Assembly: GCA_016800925.1 (NCBI GenBank)
Contig: JABCPU010000503.1
Span: forward strand, 1-45,566
Direction: 5' to 3'
DNA: 45,566 nt
From: Suillus spraguei
Taxonomy: Eukaryota > Basidiomycota > Agaricomycetes > Boletales > Suillaceae
Positions 1 to 11,168 of this stretch are shown in pieces. Under the pieces are notes generated by a model. It searched no databases and had not been told where the DNA came from. It saw nothing but the letters and a program-made list of their open reading frames with translations. The translations under genes and the position numbers were made by a program. Each line of letters starts with the position of its first letter. The stretch's first letter is position 1.

Positions 1-103
1 GGCATTCTCACACCACAGGTTGGGCATTATCGAACTATATTAACTTAGCATTCCCTTTAGGGTTGGACGTTCTTGCCTTCGCAAGTGAAGCAGACTAGGT
101 AGA

Positions 104-166
104 GTGCAAGACTCACATACTAGCTTAGGCCGTGGTTTATCTACAGCCCAGGCTAGATTGTATCTT
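104..166 (+). repeat. Inverted repeat arm, left (pairs with about 3750-3815)
   Basis: About 50 bases, centred on a stretch reading GTTTATCTACAGCCCAGG, occur here and again in inverted orientation near 3750-3815. Translated, both give the same short peptide, LSTAQ(A/V)RLYLY. The arm may be one end of a 3.7-kb element or simply two copies of a decayed sequence. I could not define a target-site duplication. Confidence 0.4.
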
Positions 167-418
167 TACATCAGTGGACATAACTCTGGGTGTATGTATT
201 CCCAGGCCCTTGATCGTCTCGGTGCAGCAAAGGATATTGACAGTGTGTTTAAACGACACCCTGAACTCGATCCTGGCCATCAGTGTCTCAGTCTCAGCAA
301 ACATATTGAAGACATTGACCACATTAATCAGCAAATGTGGAGGGGCGACATAATTTGCGGTCACTGCTACCTTCCATCAGTGTGGTGACAAGGGCGTGAC
401 ATCGCACTTTCTATTCTT

Positions 419-900
419 GTGTCTTCCCAAATTGACCCTATCAATTATTCATTCGCTGAACTGTTCCATGATCCAGGAACAGACATACTATGTCCTCTAG
501 GTATGAATAAGTACTTTGGCATTGCAGAAGAAGATCCTGAGGACTCCAGCTGTGTGCGCAACCCCTGCCCAATGTGCCTGTGTCTATGCCCTCACAGGTC
601 TTGGAGACTATAATGCCCAATTTTGAGGCTGGTGAGAGTCAGGGTGTTTATATGGGTGCTGAAGAGGACGATGAAGAATCTATGTTGACTTTGAAGAAGC
701 CCTTACTGCGGAATGTGTCTCAGCCATGCCTAGCACCCCATCCCTCCCTTTCTAGCAGATCCTTCTATCCTGCTCTCATTCAAGGTTCTGGTATTTGTGC
801 CGACAACTACCTACTCTACAAAGATTGTTGGATACACAAACAGACTATTTTCTGGCTCGTGATCAACAAGGAGTTCACATCCAAATCCTTCAACTGACTC
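419..900 (+). pseudogene. Coding-like relic, unrecognised
   Basis: Two overlapping open stretches (419-613 and 574-897) have protein-like composition, but no single frame, start or splice pattern connects them. They are rich in acidic residues (for example EEDPEDSS and GAEEDDEESM) and lie directly upstream of the better preserved relic at 943-2511. They may be its decayed 5' exons. No domain is recognisable. Confidence 0.2.
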
Positions 901-942
901 GAGCGTGTATGCGGCTATACTGAGGTCAATAAGAGGATCGAT

Positions 943-2511
943 ATGCACGCTGGGCGCATCACTGATCAAAACTCATTTTTTGTTGGCGACATATTCCTCA
1001 CTATCCTCCAATCAGGTCGTACTATATCTATTGCTATCCTTTGCTCTATTTTGCTCAGTCTTAATGATGTTTCTTGTGCTATGATCAACTGTACCATCAT
1101 GAAAGCATCGCAGACTACAGCCAAAGTTTCTGGGCAGCTCCTTACAGTCGTTTCTACTTGTCCTTCAACTAACCCACAAGTCCTATATCATTCCTCTGGG
1201 ATGGCAGATACGTCAAGGCTCAGTCTCCCATTCCAGGAACGTCAGAGTCTATGGAGCGCATTGTCATTGTCAGCGTCCCTGGGTTCCTCATTGAACCAAT
1301 CAATCCTGAGCCAACCTTGATATGACTTAGCCAGAATGTCAATAGCGATGATTTTGCGGAGATTAATGGTGGTCAGACTACCTGGCAAGTACCACATGAT
1401 GTACTTGTAGCCACATGTGAGCTCTTATGGGTGAAGGCACTCAAAGCAAAACTCCCTCTCAAGTCTATTGCCTGTGTCAACCCTTCAGATGCTAAATCAT
1501 TTCTGTACCAACTCTTTGATGGTACATTTTCTCTTATATTTGTTTGCATTTAGCTGACAATCCTTCTTAGGTACACCCACTGTCATTTCCATTGAGGCAT
1601 GTAATTTGCTTACAGTGTCCGAGGGCAAGTGGATCTCCGTGCACCCACTCTGTGAAGCGAAGGTTGCTGATATGCGCTCTCATATGGGCCAACACATTTT
1701 GCGTGCATTAAGCAACACACCAGAGAATGTCAGTCTGAAAGAACCAGTGCATTTTTTTGCATGACTACTGTACATTCATTTTTAATACATCTACTCAAGG
1801 TCAGCAATGTGCCCCCTTGCAGTTTTTGCAGTCGCTCTCGACTACCAGAGTGTTCTATCACCATCTCAAAGTCCCTGCCAGTGGCCCTCTAAGTGTATCT
1901 ACCAGCACACTTTCAAGTATGGATTTGTGGAGACAGACTCCAAGAACAAACCTTGCCGGAATGTTCCCCTCAAATGTGTCCTTTGTCACCCTACTCTTGT
2001 TCCTGAACCTGGGAAGTCAACTCGCAGGACACCAGTCATCTCCATCGATGCCATCTGGAGGTACAACATGATTGAGCACATTCTCAATGAGCATGAAGAG
2101 TACTCTGTGCCTGGGCATAGAGCATCTGGTGTCTCCTTTCTGATGGTGATCTGGATGGGTATCAAGCTGACTGAGCTTGAACAAAGTGCCTCCCACATTG
2201 AGAAAGAACACTGGCAGGTGGGACTAGAGGGTGATAATGAAAATGTTCCTGCATCTGGTGAGCGCACACAAAAATGTTCTGCCCTCAAGTCAGCTGCATC
2301 CTTACCTTCAAAATGTCCTCACTATTCAGCTGCTTCAAATTGCTCTAACTGTTACAAGAACACCTTCTTGTGCCTCTACTATCATTTCCTCCTATGCATC
2401 ACCATCTACTCTCATCCCGACGAGGCCTCCATCTTCGTCCTCCACTATCTTGTTTGGCTCGCCATCGTCACTCCTTACCTCACCTATGCTCATCTTCTCC
2501 ATCACCGCTAA
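943..2511 (+). pseudogene. Decayed agaricomycete hypothetical gene with Cys/His motif
   Basis: Several blocks read as consecutive exons. One, at about 1420-1540, reads through KALKAKLPLKSIACVN to YQLFDG, where a GT-AG intron beginning GTACATTTTC follows. The next block resumes TPTVISIEACNLL and runs to about 1747. The last block (about 1807-2290) contains a putative metal site: C-x2-C (residues CVLC), then RYNMIEHILNEHEEY, giving C-x2-C-x(~27)-H-x3-H. The overall pattern resembles a family of long, uncharacterised agaricomycete proteins that often sit in repeat-rich DNA. I could not join the blocks into one uninterrupted frame, so I call it a pseudogene. An intact gene with small unrecognised introns is the alternative. 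Confidence 0.4.
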
Positions 2512-3303
2512 ACACGCCCTCTTCACATGCCTTCCGCCTCCTTCGCGCCTATACACACCTTTTGTGCTTCTCATGCTTCAAGCGCCTTCTCTGTGCTTGT
2601 CGCATTACCCTATGCTTCAACACGTGTAACCTCCTGGTTCACGGGGACTCCCCATTGGCTCTCAAAGACCTTCTGGCATTGTCTTATGCTTTATCTTTTT
2701 ACTGTTTACCTTTTTTGACTCATGCATCACCTCATTGGCTCGTACCCTTTATACCTTTGGCTCCACACCTATGACTCCTCTTCACACATGCATGCTTTCA
2801 TTGGTTCATATGCCTCTGACTCATTCACGAGCATGTATTCTCTTATTGGCTATCTGACTTCATACTTAATCTAGCGATACTTATGTATTCACGCTCCACT
2901 TCAATCTTACATATAAATATGCACAGATAGCCTTTGTACTTCTTTAACTTGAATCTACTTGATCTTCGACCCTGAACTTCCTTTCAATAAGCTTCGATAA
3001 GCTTATTGTCTATACTTTGACTTCTTAGAAGCTCATCGCTTCTAAGTCTATTCATCATCATAGAACCCATTGCTGAGACATGGTTGTGAGACAGTGCATT
3101 GCACCCACCTCCAACCCGACGCAACTAGCACACTCCACGCTAGGTGACTGATATGCACGGACTGTCACTCTTTATAGAGCTCCCATCGCAGACACCACTC
3201 AAGTTCCTTAGCGCCTGGCTAGGTCGCTAACACTAACTTCAGTTGCATGATCGCATATTTTTACTCGTAATTCTCTCTTGATTCACGCTATCATTGTTAT
3301 CAT
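2512..3303. other. No gene; possible LTR-like promoter region
   Basis: No convincing coding region. The stretch 2640-2860 has four ATTGG (inverted CCAAT-box) motifs. They are followed by a TATA-like CATATAAATA near 2911, a pyrimidine-rich tract, and a short palindrome at 3027-3043 (CTTAGAAGCTCATCGCTTCTAAG). This order resembles the U3-R-U5 layout of a fungal LTR, but I found no second copy in the window and no defined ends. Confidence 0.25.
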
Positions 3304-3578
3304 TCACACATGAAGTCTACAATTGCTACACCCTGTTCTACAATGTTTTGTAGCACGCTTTACCTTGCATATGTCTGAGTTAAATGAACTGACTAAGCTA
3401 CCTAATATAGTCATATTACCATGACAATCATGCTGTGACATGGGGTGGGGGGGGGCTCGAAGTTTTGCCAGGATGATGTCAGAAGTTTTAAATTTGCACC
3501 CCTCTTGGGCAAGATTGAGTACCATTTGCCTCGTACAAAAGACTTTCATTGAACACACCTAGTATGAATTAGCCAAGA

Positions 3579-3827
3579 CTAATACTGATCTGTAGATAAA
3601 GCAAACTTTGTTCCGATTTTTGAATGTCCAAATCTTTGAATCAATGTCCTTTCATCTTTTGCAGCTTCATCACCAAACATCAGCATTTCAGGGTCTGGGG
3701 CTATCTCTGCAATATGATCTATAAAGTAAGGAGGGAAAGGTGGAACATTGTAAAGATACAACCTAACCTGGGCTGTAGATAAACTACCTCCTAAGTTAGT
3801 ACATAATACAATGTGCGCACAGACCAA
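3579..3827 (-). pseudogene. Tc1/mariner (IS630-type) transposase fragment
   Basis: On the minus strand the segment reads AEIAPDPEMLMFGDEAAKDERT and continues through GHSKIGTKF. This matches the start of the DDE catalytic domain of fungal Tc1/mariner transposases, where a D in MLMFxDEAAKDERT is the first catalytic Asp; here it is the D of FGDE. Only about 50 codons survive, with no upstream DNA-binding domain and no downstream DDE part. A related scrap sits at 23458-23802 on the same strand. Confidence 0.6.
3750..3815 (-). repeat. Inverted repeat arm, right
   Basis: Reverse complement of the arm at about 104-166, at roughly 80% identity over about 50 bases around GTTTATCTACAGCCCAGG. It overlaps the 5' side of the Tc1/mariner scrap, so the repeat may be part of that transposon family rather than the terminal repeat of an element spanning 0.1-3.8 kb. 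Confidence 0.4.
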
Positions 3828-3943
3828 GAGAGATGTGAGAATGTAAGTGCATATCCAAAGGAGGAAGGCTACTATAGTACAGATGTGTTGAGCATATGAG
3901 TCAGAGTCACGTTACGTAATATACAAAGTGAAGGAGACAGAAA

Positions 3944-5008
3944 ATGAATAGGGGCACATATGATTGTAACAAAGCCCCTCTGGTGAAATGGCTGAAGTCC
4001 GAATCATCCACTACCACTATAACTGGTTCCCATCGTGCTATTGCCACTCCCTCCAAGGCAATTGCACGTTCTGCATTCAGGAAGAAGCATCTTCCAAAGG
4101 GTTGTCAGATGGCAAACAAGTGGGCAAGGGAGTTCATTCCTACTGCCATTCACTGTGTTGGCAATTTATGCGAAGTATGGACTCTATCAGATGACATTCT
4201 CTGTCCTATCTTGCAGTCAGCCTGGGATGTGGTCTACAAAGACAAGATTCCACACATGGTTACAGCAGATGGGCCTGTCATCGCCCTCATATGTTTTTTT
4301 TTGCACATGATGTAAATCTGATCACTCTATCTGCAGACCCTCCAGTGGTTGTCAGAGTGGTGCAATAGCATTAGCAATGTGGCTCTCATTGTACTCGCAA
4401 ACTTCATGATCTCACAGGAGGACCTCAACACTGATCAGGACCATCAAGATTTCGCATTGGGCTTGCTTGAAAGGCTCTGCTTTTTGTTCAGGGACATCTC
4501 AGAGGACAGAGAGATGTCCAGACCATTCCAGTCTGACCTCCTTGTGCAGCACAAGTGCGCCATGTCTGGCGCTGTCAACACGCCAGGAACAAACAATACA
4601 TTGCCAGGACACTCGAAGGGCGCTCTCACTCTCGTTACAGCAGCGGCATATATTTTTTGCCTCCTCATACAGCTGACTCACCCTGTGTTTTAGATGGAAC
4701 GTGCCATCAAACTTTTTGCCAATGGGCAGATGCTTCTGAGCGACATCAACACCACTGGCAACAGCCAAAACAACAAGACCCCACTGCACATTAATCCGTC
4801 AACAGGTAAAGAGAGTAGTGTTCCATTGGCATTTTCAGATGCCAATTGGGGCGTGCAGACCAGGGCTTACATCACGTCTATTAGCTGCTTGCCAGACTCG
4901 GTCATTTACTGCAACTCAGAGCTCACACAGAACCTTGCCATGAAGAGGCGTGGCACATGGATGGAGGTGGATGACAAAACTGAGGATGAGCAAGCCCTCA
5001 TTTTCTAG
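3944..5008 (+). pseudogene. Agaricomycete hypothetical gene, three exon blocks, damaged
   Basis: Three blocks read as one protein. Block 1 (3944-4292) contains WTLSDDILCPILQSAWDVVY. Block 2 (4337 to about 4650) contains LSEWCNSISNVALIVLANF and later GALTLVTAA. Block 3 (4694-5008) begins MERAIKLF and contains STGKESSVPL and WGVQTRAYI. This order resembles an uncharacterised family common in mushroom genomes; I cannot assign a function. Damage: the intron after block 1 (donor about 4293 in a T-run, acceptor 4336) leaves the frame off by one, and the intron before block 3 has GC instead of GT at the expected donor. It may be a recent pseudogene, or the T-run may be miscounted. Confidence 0.45.
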
Positions 5009-5049
5009 AGGTAATGTTCTTTGCTCTTGTTATCATCTACTACTATCTC

Positions 5050-5260
5050 GAATCTGACTACTACTACTACTAGTGGCTGGCACCTTGGTTGTTTTCTCAT
5101 TGCCACACTGTCACTGTCTTGTTGCTGTTGCCATCTAGTTGCTGTTGCCGTCTTGTTGCTGTTGTTGTCTTGTTGCTGTCTCCGTCTTGTTGCTGTCTCT
5201 GTCTTGTTGCTGTCGCCATCTCGTTGGTGGTGCCTCTACTACTACTACTACTACTAATGT
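5050..5260. repeat. Triplet and 15-18 bp tandem repeats
   Basis: A CTA triplet run (about 5055-5072) and a second one (about 5233-5256) bracket roughly seven degenerate copies of a 15-18 bp unit based on CTTGTTGCTGT(C/T). Any long open frame through this stretch is a low-complexity artefact. Confidence 0.8.
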
Positions 5261-5975
5261 CATTACCATTTGTTTTGTTCATTTCAATGTTTTGTTCATT
5301 TCAATGTTTTGTTTCATTTTTAGTTGCACACTTATTCTACTTACTACTACTTATTTCTCTCACTACCTACTTAATTGTCTTGTTCGGTTGAAATGCAGAT
5401 GTTTTTTTTCCTTGTAACAAGAGTGATTAAGCACAAATAAGTTGAAAATAAGAGCGAAAAAGGGGATATAAATTAAACCTATCATGATTGCAATGCAATA
5501 CATTCTCAAATAAGTGCACAAAAGGTGCAAAAAAGCGAACAAAAGCTAAATACAAGAGGAAAGGATCTGCTTTTGAACTTGTTGAAGCTTGTGACAAGGA
5601 GATGATATGGTTCTTGTGCGCTCTTGTGTGAGAAAATAAGTGACGAAAAAGGAAGGCAAGGAATGTGTGAATTTACTGCTTGGTGAGGGAGGTTCATGGT
5701 GTGCACAGCGAGGAGGGTGGGTTACTAGCTGTCGATGTTCTGTGTTCCTATTCATGCTGTACTTATGTCGCGCTCAATGTCTGGAGCGCGCTGTGCGCCA
5801 TATGTATCAGGTTCTATTCAGTGAATTTGGAAGCATGGGATGGCATAATGTTGCTTCGATATAATTTAAGGAACAATCTCGGAGAAATGTATGGCATATT
5901 TTAGGGAAAACGACATCGATTTCTGTAAATACAGATACATTTCTACTGGTAGAGTTTTGTGAGTAATCTTGGGAT
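5261..5975. other. No gene recognised
   Basis: AT-rich DNA with a short direct repeat (TTTGTTCATTTCAATG twice, about 5274-5310). Short open frames on both strands overlap each other and have no recognisable motif. Confidence 0.5.
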
Positions 5976-5977
5976 AG

Positions 5978-6627
5978 TCCTACTCAATAACAGTTTATTT
6001 CTTCAGTTTATCTGCTGTTTGAGCAATAAGCGATGGGAAATAAACTGTCAGAGTTATTGAGTGGCAGTTGATTTGCGAGTTTATTTCATTGGCAAAGATG
6101 TCGGAGTAAACTGAGTCTGATTGGGTGCCGAGCCGCCGAAGCGCAAAGATTTACTGATATCGAGTACTATGAGTGACTACTGGAACGAAGATAGGCTACT
6201 AGTAGGAGCTCGAGCTCGAGCTTGCTTCATGGGACCATGTTCGCGTCTACCATATCTACTACTGCGTCTGTCCCATCGTCGATGGTCCCAGGCCACCAAT
6301 GCGAGTGTAATTGCAATGAGCTGATCCCAGAGTTTTTGGCCTCGGCGAGGAGCACGACTGCAAGATTTTCCAAGCGGTTCGTTGTGGATTCTCTCTTGCT
6401 TCACCGTCGGCGCTGATGTTGTCTATGTCCTGAGTTATTGCGCGCCATGATGAGTATACTGCTGGTCTCCAGTTCACGGCAAAGCGTCGGCAAGTCATGC
6501 GGCTGCTGGTGTTTCACTCTCCGTGTCAGGAACAGCGTCTGAACCTTACTTGACAGTTTATTCCATTTATTTCATTATGAGCGCTCAAAAAAATAAACTG
6601 AAGAAATAAACTGTTATTGAGTAGGGT
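5978..6627. mobile_element. 650-bp MITE-like element with TIRs and TA duplication
   Basis: The left end (from 5978) and the reverse complement of the right end (to 6627) share about 32 of 34 bases, including CCTACTCAATAACAGTTTAT and TCTTCAGTTTA just inside. Both ends are flanked by TA (5976-5977 and 6628-6629). The outermost two bases differ (GT versus AC). Inside are further sub-terminal copies of the AGTTTATT/AATAAACT motif but no transposase-like frame. Size, TIRs and TA duplication fit a non-autonomous Tc1/mariner-type or similar MITE. Confidence 0.75.
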
Positions 6628-6701
6628 TAGTGCCAGGAAGTTTCGGACTCTTCTCTCATTACCCTCCCTTCGTATTCTGTGGCTTTACGCTGTGTGTAGG
6701 A

Positions 6702-6780
6702 TTGATGTATCACTACCTATAACTAAACGTTATTTGTGATACATATATTACTATGGGCCACAATTGGTGTGATACATCAC
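6702..6780. repeat. Short inverted repeat downstream of the oxidase gene
   Basis: GATGTATCAC (about 6704-6713) and GTGATACATC (about 6770-6779) form an 11-12 bp inverted repeat with a 56-base loop that also contains GTGATACAT. It lies about 115 bp beyond the stop codon of the minus-strand oxidase gene. It could belong to the 3' UTR or be a small element remnant. Confidence 0.3.
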
Positions 6781-6895
6781 TGTACTGTAAACTGCAGGTT
6801 GACTTGACCCCAGTGCAAATAAGCCAAGTGTGCGATGGCAAGCTCGAAATGACAAAATAGAACTCGACATCGTGCCATTGCTTTCGGCAGCCTAT

Positions 6896-8386
6896 CTACA
6901 TATTCTCCTTCAGCAGAGATAGAACCTCGATAGCTACGCCCCACGATCTTTGGTAACCCGCGGCTCTGAAGCTAGAGGTTACAACCCGCACAGATTTCGG
7001 AAAGTAGTGCTCTCACCCCATGCCATACGCGTGAACAACTGTTATATTCTGCTCTTTCTCTGCATTCTCGCCCAGGTAAGGAGTTAAACCGTCACTTCGT
7101 ATAAGAGGAAGCGAGATGCGCTCGGCTTCCACCCGTGGACCACCTTTCCTGTCCGGCCTAAAGCCAACGTTATGCATAAGGATCTTCGTCCCTTCGTCTT
7201 TCAAACACGGCGCTACGGTGGAGCACCGCTCAAATATCCCCTTTGCAAGTGACATATCCAAAGACGTGTCCCAGTTTCCTACTTGATGTGTTCCGTTCAG
7301 AAACGCGGTGTTCGGTTGCGTCAGCCCAGGACGAGGAGTAATGCATGTGGGGTGATCTGATAACCCGCCACCTGCGTGCAAGGACACATCAGCGACAGTG
7401 ACGGTATAACTATTGACATGGACTGACCAGACCGCACTGTTACGAATTCCTGCAAGCCAGCATGTTCGACTACAATAGATTGTCCCCTGATCGGATACAT
7501 GGTTTTATCTTCTACTCCGATCAAAGACCGTGAGCCTTGTGATCCGACCGTCAATAACTATCGGTAGCTGACAATGTCTAGTATGCGCTCACCAAGAGAC
7601 GTTGCGTTAACAAACAATCCACCTTCCCCAACAAAAGGCCTGACTTCATTCAAGCTCCTTATGTATTGGCGACGGAACACAACACCACGAGACTCGAGCT
7701 CTGTTCGAAGCCACGATAGATACTCCATGGGGTTCATGGTGACCGTGTCGAAAGCAATTCCCACTTTGTATGGCGCAGGGACCTCAGACTCCGAGAGCAA
7801 TCTGAACTATCACCCCTGTATAATCCAAAATCAACAGGATACAAAAAATAGGACTCACATCACGCACGAGGTCTTTCCACCAGATAGTAGATAAAATAGC
7901 ATCCGTCTCTCCGAGGATCTTAGCGGGTGATCTCTGAAATACTTCGTCAGTCATGCAGATCGACAAGCGTTCGAACGACGACTTGCCTTGACCAAACCTG
8001 ACGGCGCCATTTCCCATAACCTGTCACTGAAAAGGCTCGTCCGTAAAACTCAAAACATTGGCAACGTCACGTATCACTCACAAAGTTATCTGCTCCCATC
8101 GTCGCACACGCTCATCTGTGGCACCTAACGGATTTGGAGACCAACTTGCGCCCTGGACAATTGAAGTGAAGTGAGACGAGCGAAACCTGATGATCGCTCG
8201 ATAGGTACGTACAGCGAATGGACTCGCCCAGGCTTGAGAATGCCAATCACCAGGCATGTCTCTTGCTACGATCGTGATATCGAAAGCCACATCTGGGTCA
8301 CAGGCAGCGATGTAGGCGATGGTGAGTCCGATCACCCCTGCTCCGAGGATGACTAGAGGCACATGGGACTTGGAATCGGAGGACAT
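6896..8386 (-). CDS. D-amino-acid oxidase (FAD-dependent), 8 exons, 368 aa
   Basis: Oxidative deamination of D-amino acids using FAD, giving the 2-oxo acid, ammonia and H2O2. Exons on the minus strand: 8386-8213, 8152-8082, 8026-7987, 7933-7859, 7806-7593, 7535-7428, 7371-7017 and 6965-6896; together they form one frame of 369 codons including the stop. The N-terminus carries the FAD dinucleotide motif GAGVIG (residues 15-20). Family blocks follow in order: SQAWASPFAG, WWKDLVRDFRLL, NATSLGSRSLIGVEDK, YPIRGQ, PRPG, NWDTS, GFRPDRKGGPRVE and the signature HAYGMGAAGYQRSWG. Length is typical of the family. Oddities: intron 3 (7986-7934) begins GCAAGT (GC-AG type); intron 4 uses acceptor GATAG; the substrate-site tyrosines appear replaced by Cys237 and His256; and the C-terminus (KENM) has no SKL-like peroxisomal signal. 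It lies downstream of, and in the same orientation as, the ferric reductase gene. Confidence 0.93.
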
Positions 8387-9135
8387 GGATCCTGTAGAGT
8401 GTAAGTAAATAGCAGAGATAAGGAATGAAATGGTGCTGAATTTGAAGTAGGCCCAGGTACTTATAGATAAGTGATTCGGTCACCTTCGGACGAAAGTCGA
8501 TATCGCGCTCGAGCCTAGGCTGTGTTACTGTCGAAAAACTGCAAGTATTGTAGGCAGTCGTGCTGGTGCCGTAGGATATTTATATATTCGACCACATGAT
8601 TTGCACAGTGCACGCTCGTCAGTCGTTTGAGATCCTTCAAGACCATTGTCGAAAGAGAATAGTGCGCATTAACAGCGAAGGTCACGGTGCCATTGATTTG
8701 CCGGCACTAGTGCTCGTATATCGGAGCCGTGGTCTGCCGCCGTGGCACAGAAATACATACTATATCTGGATTCTGAAGCATAGTACTAGTTAGTTGCGCC
8801 TTCAAACTTCAATTCTGAACGAGCAAGTAGATTCGGGGTCGATACGAATGTGCGGGAAGGGAAATATCATAGGGGAGAACGACGGCGACAACGACCAGGA
8901 TGATACCTGCAAGAGTTGCGAACTAAACTCGGAAATGACATGCAGCCTGCTCACGTGGGGGTTTCACGGGACCGAATAATTGGTTCCGGCGGAACCAACC
9001 GCCCCGGAGACAAAAGGCGGACCAGCCGATAACATTGACCTGGTAAAGCTTGTACCTAATTTATAATGATAAAATACAGTAGACGAATGGCAAATAGCCC
9101 GTCAACGAGCTCCATCGCGGCAAGATGGATCCAAT
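8387..9135. other. Intergenic: oxidase promoter and reductase 3' flank
   Basis: No convincing gene. It holds the 5' flank of the oxidase gene (minus strand, start 8386) and the 3' flank of the ferric reductase gene (stop at 9136). Small open frames here lack motifs. Confidence 0.6.
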
Positions 9136-11168
9136 TTACCACCCAAATGTTTCTTCGTGGAGCTCAACTCCACCCACAGCCGCGCACAAACGAACGTCAG
9201 TGTCTTTCACCACGCCTGCCATACTATTCGCCAGCGATACAGGGCCGCAAACGCCTACAAACACACCATTAGAGCCGCCGGCTGACACCGTGTTCGTGAT
9301 CGCTGCATCGAGCAGCTTCTTGAGTTGAGGACGGCCAGGCAGGAGGGTGATACCTGGCGGAAGGAATATTCTTTCCAATGTCGTGCTGATTGCGCGGGTA
9401 TAGAATACGTGCACATTTACACGGCTCTTCTGTACGAGGGTCGTGAAGAGGGGGAGTAGAGGGGCGAGAGATGCTGTGCGTTGACAGATGAGCATCACGA
9501 TCATGAAAATTGAGACGATGGTACGTACAAGGGTCTTGGACGGACCAGACGATGTCAATGACTTTTATGTCCGTGGCTGCCCGGATTAGATCTGGTACTG
9601 CCGATAACGCAAAGGAGACGCCGCTCCCACCAACAACAAATATTGCCCCGGAATAGCTTGACATCACAGTGTGTCCCACGCCACCTGCGAGAAAAGAAAG
9701 AAATGAGATGAGATGCATCGACTCCTTGGTAACACGACAACGCACCATATGGGCCCTCCACCATGACTCTAACATCACAGCCGAGTTCCAAGCCGGTTTC
9801 ACTGTAAGAAGCTGTTTGAGCCATATTGAAGAGACTGCCCGTCCAGCGACCAGTCTTTTTGCACATGAGAATCATTCCTTCCGGCGTTTCTGCCACATTT
9901 GCGATGGTGAAAGGGTGCACCTCAGACCATCCCCACCATCCCATGGACGAAGATAACACACGCAAGCGGACGTGCTGCCCTGCACGCCAACCCGCATTGA
10001 TTGAAGGCACCTCGACTCGGGTCATTCCAAGCTCCGGGAGAGGACGCAGTTTAGCCGTAGTGAAGCGGGTCTTGACGGCGCGAACAACGTGATCTAGTAT
10101 GTAGAATACAGACGCAGCCACCACATAGGGAACACAGCCAGGCTCGTGGTAACATACCTATACGAGATTGACATCGGTAGCGAGACAAGGGGAAGTACTT
10201 ACAGCGAATAAGAAGATGATGAGGCTCACAACATGTGATACGATGAAGAGGTTATATGATTTTGACCGAACATATTCGGTCGAGCAGAATCCAAGGAGGT
10301 CCAAACATACCAATGCGACGATGCCCCAGCGAATAGAATTCTCGGTGAGCTTCTTATTGATGTCACCAGCGAGGCTCCATTTATAAACTACCCCGAGAAC
10401 ACGTCAGATGAGACAGAAGGGGAGAAGGCACGAGTGAATACATACCATAGCCGATGAAGTGGACGTTTGCACCAATGACCATCAGCTTGCCGACCAAGCG
10501 GTGGAGAAAGTTCAACTACACGCCACGATCAGCAACGTAGCAAAAATCACGTTGACCAAACACACCTTTTCATATCCAACGCCCACCATGATGCCAATGA
10601 TGTTGTTCTTGGTGGCTAAGGCATATACGAAAGGAATTTGAGAAGTGACGACAAAACCGGCTCGGAGAGGGTCCGTAAATGGGTCTGACCGGTAGAAAGA
10701 TACGTAGAATATAATGGTGATATACATCACCATCAGGAAAACTTGGTTAACAGAGTAGTTGTTGTGAACACGGGAGCGTAACATAGACGCCACAGGGTGC
10801 CAGATAGACAATAGAGTAGGGTCACGGTTTGGTATCTTTGGTAGGGCCTTCTCATCATCATGGGCCGAATTGATTCGGTACGGTAAATACGGTACTGGGG
10901 CGCAGGTAGTTGAAGAGTTCCCGGAGTCAGAATCGCCAAAAAAGGGCTTCTCAGAATTATGAGGGTATGAAGGGGCGAGTCGGTTGAGGTTGATCCTTGG
11001 TTTTGTAGAAGGGAGAGGTACTATTGAACGAAGGAGGTGACCTTGAGACCATTCCGACTTGCGGTTGAAACGAGCATACGCGCGCGGGAGATTGACAATG
11101 GTAAAGATTAAGATGATGCCAAAAAGTAAAATATTGGCATGGTAAACAAGTTGGTTGTCCAGGCCCAT
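9136..11168 (-). CDS. Ferric reductase-like transmembrane oxidoreductase, 6 exons, 587 aa
   Basis: A membrane flavocytochrome of the FRE/NOX superfamily, expected to pass electrons from NADPH via FAD and two hemes across the membrane, usually to reduce Fe(III) or Cu(II). Exons: 11168-10566, 10515-10446, 10387-10203, 10157-9746, 9684-9529 and 9473-9136; all junctions are GT-AG and the frame closes at 588 codons. The start MGLDNQLVYHANILLF leads directly into a membrane helix and is preferred over the open frame upstream. Two H-x13-H pairs mark bis-heme ligation: His206/His220 and His276/His290. The FAD motif HPFTIAN begins near residue 367. Nucleotide-binding motifs EGPYGG, VVGGSGVSFAL and CGPVSLANS follow, and the C-terminus ELHEETFGW is typical. 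Substrate metal is inferred from family only. Confidence 0.93.

Noticed and set aside
2370..2774. Open frames rich in Ser/Pro/His/Leu on the plus strand.
   Set aside because: Low-complexity pyrimidine-rich DNA next to CCAAT/TATA-like motifs; no motif or splice pattern.
5021..5417. Overlapping Leu/Ser/Thr-rich open frames on both strands.
   Set aside because: They translate triplet and 15-18 bp tandem repeats; the composition is an artefact.
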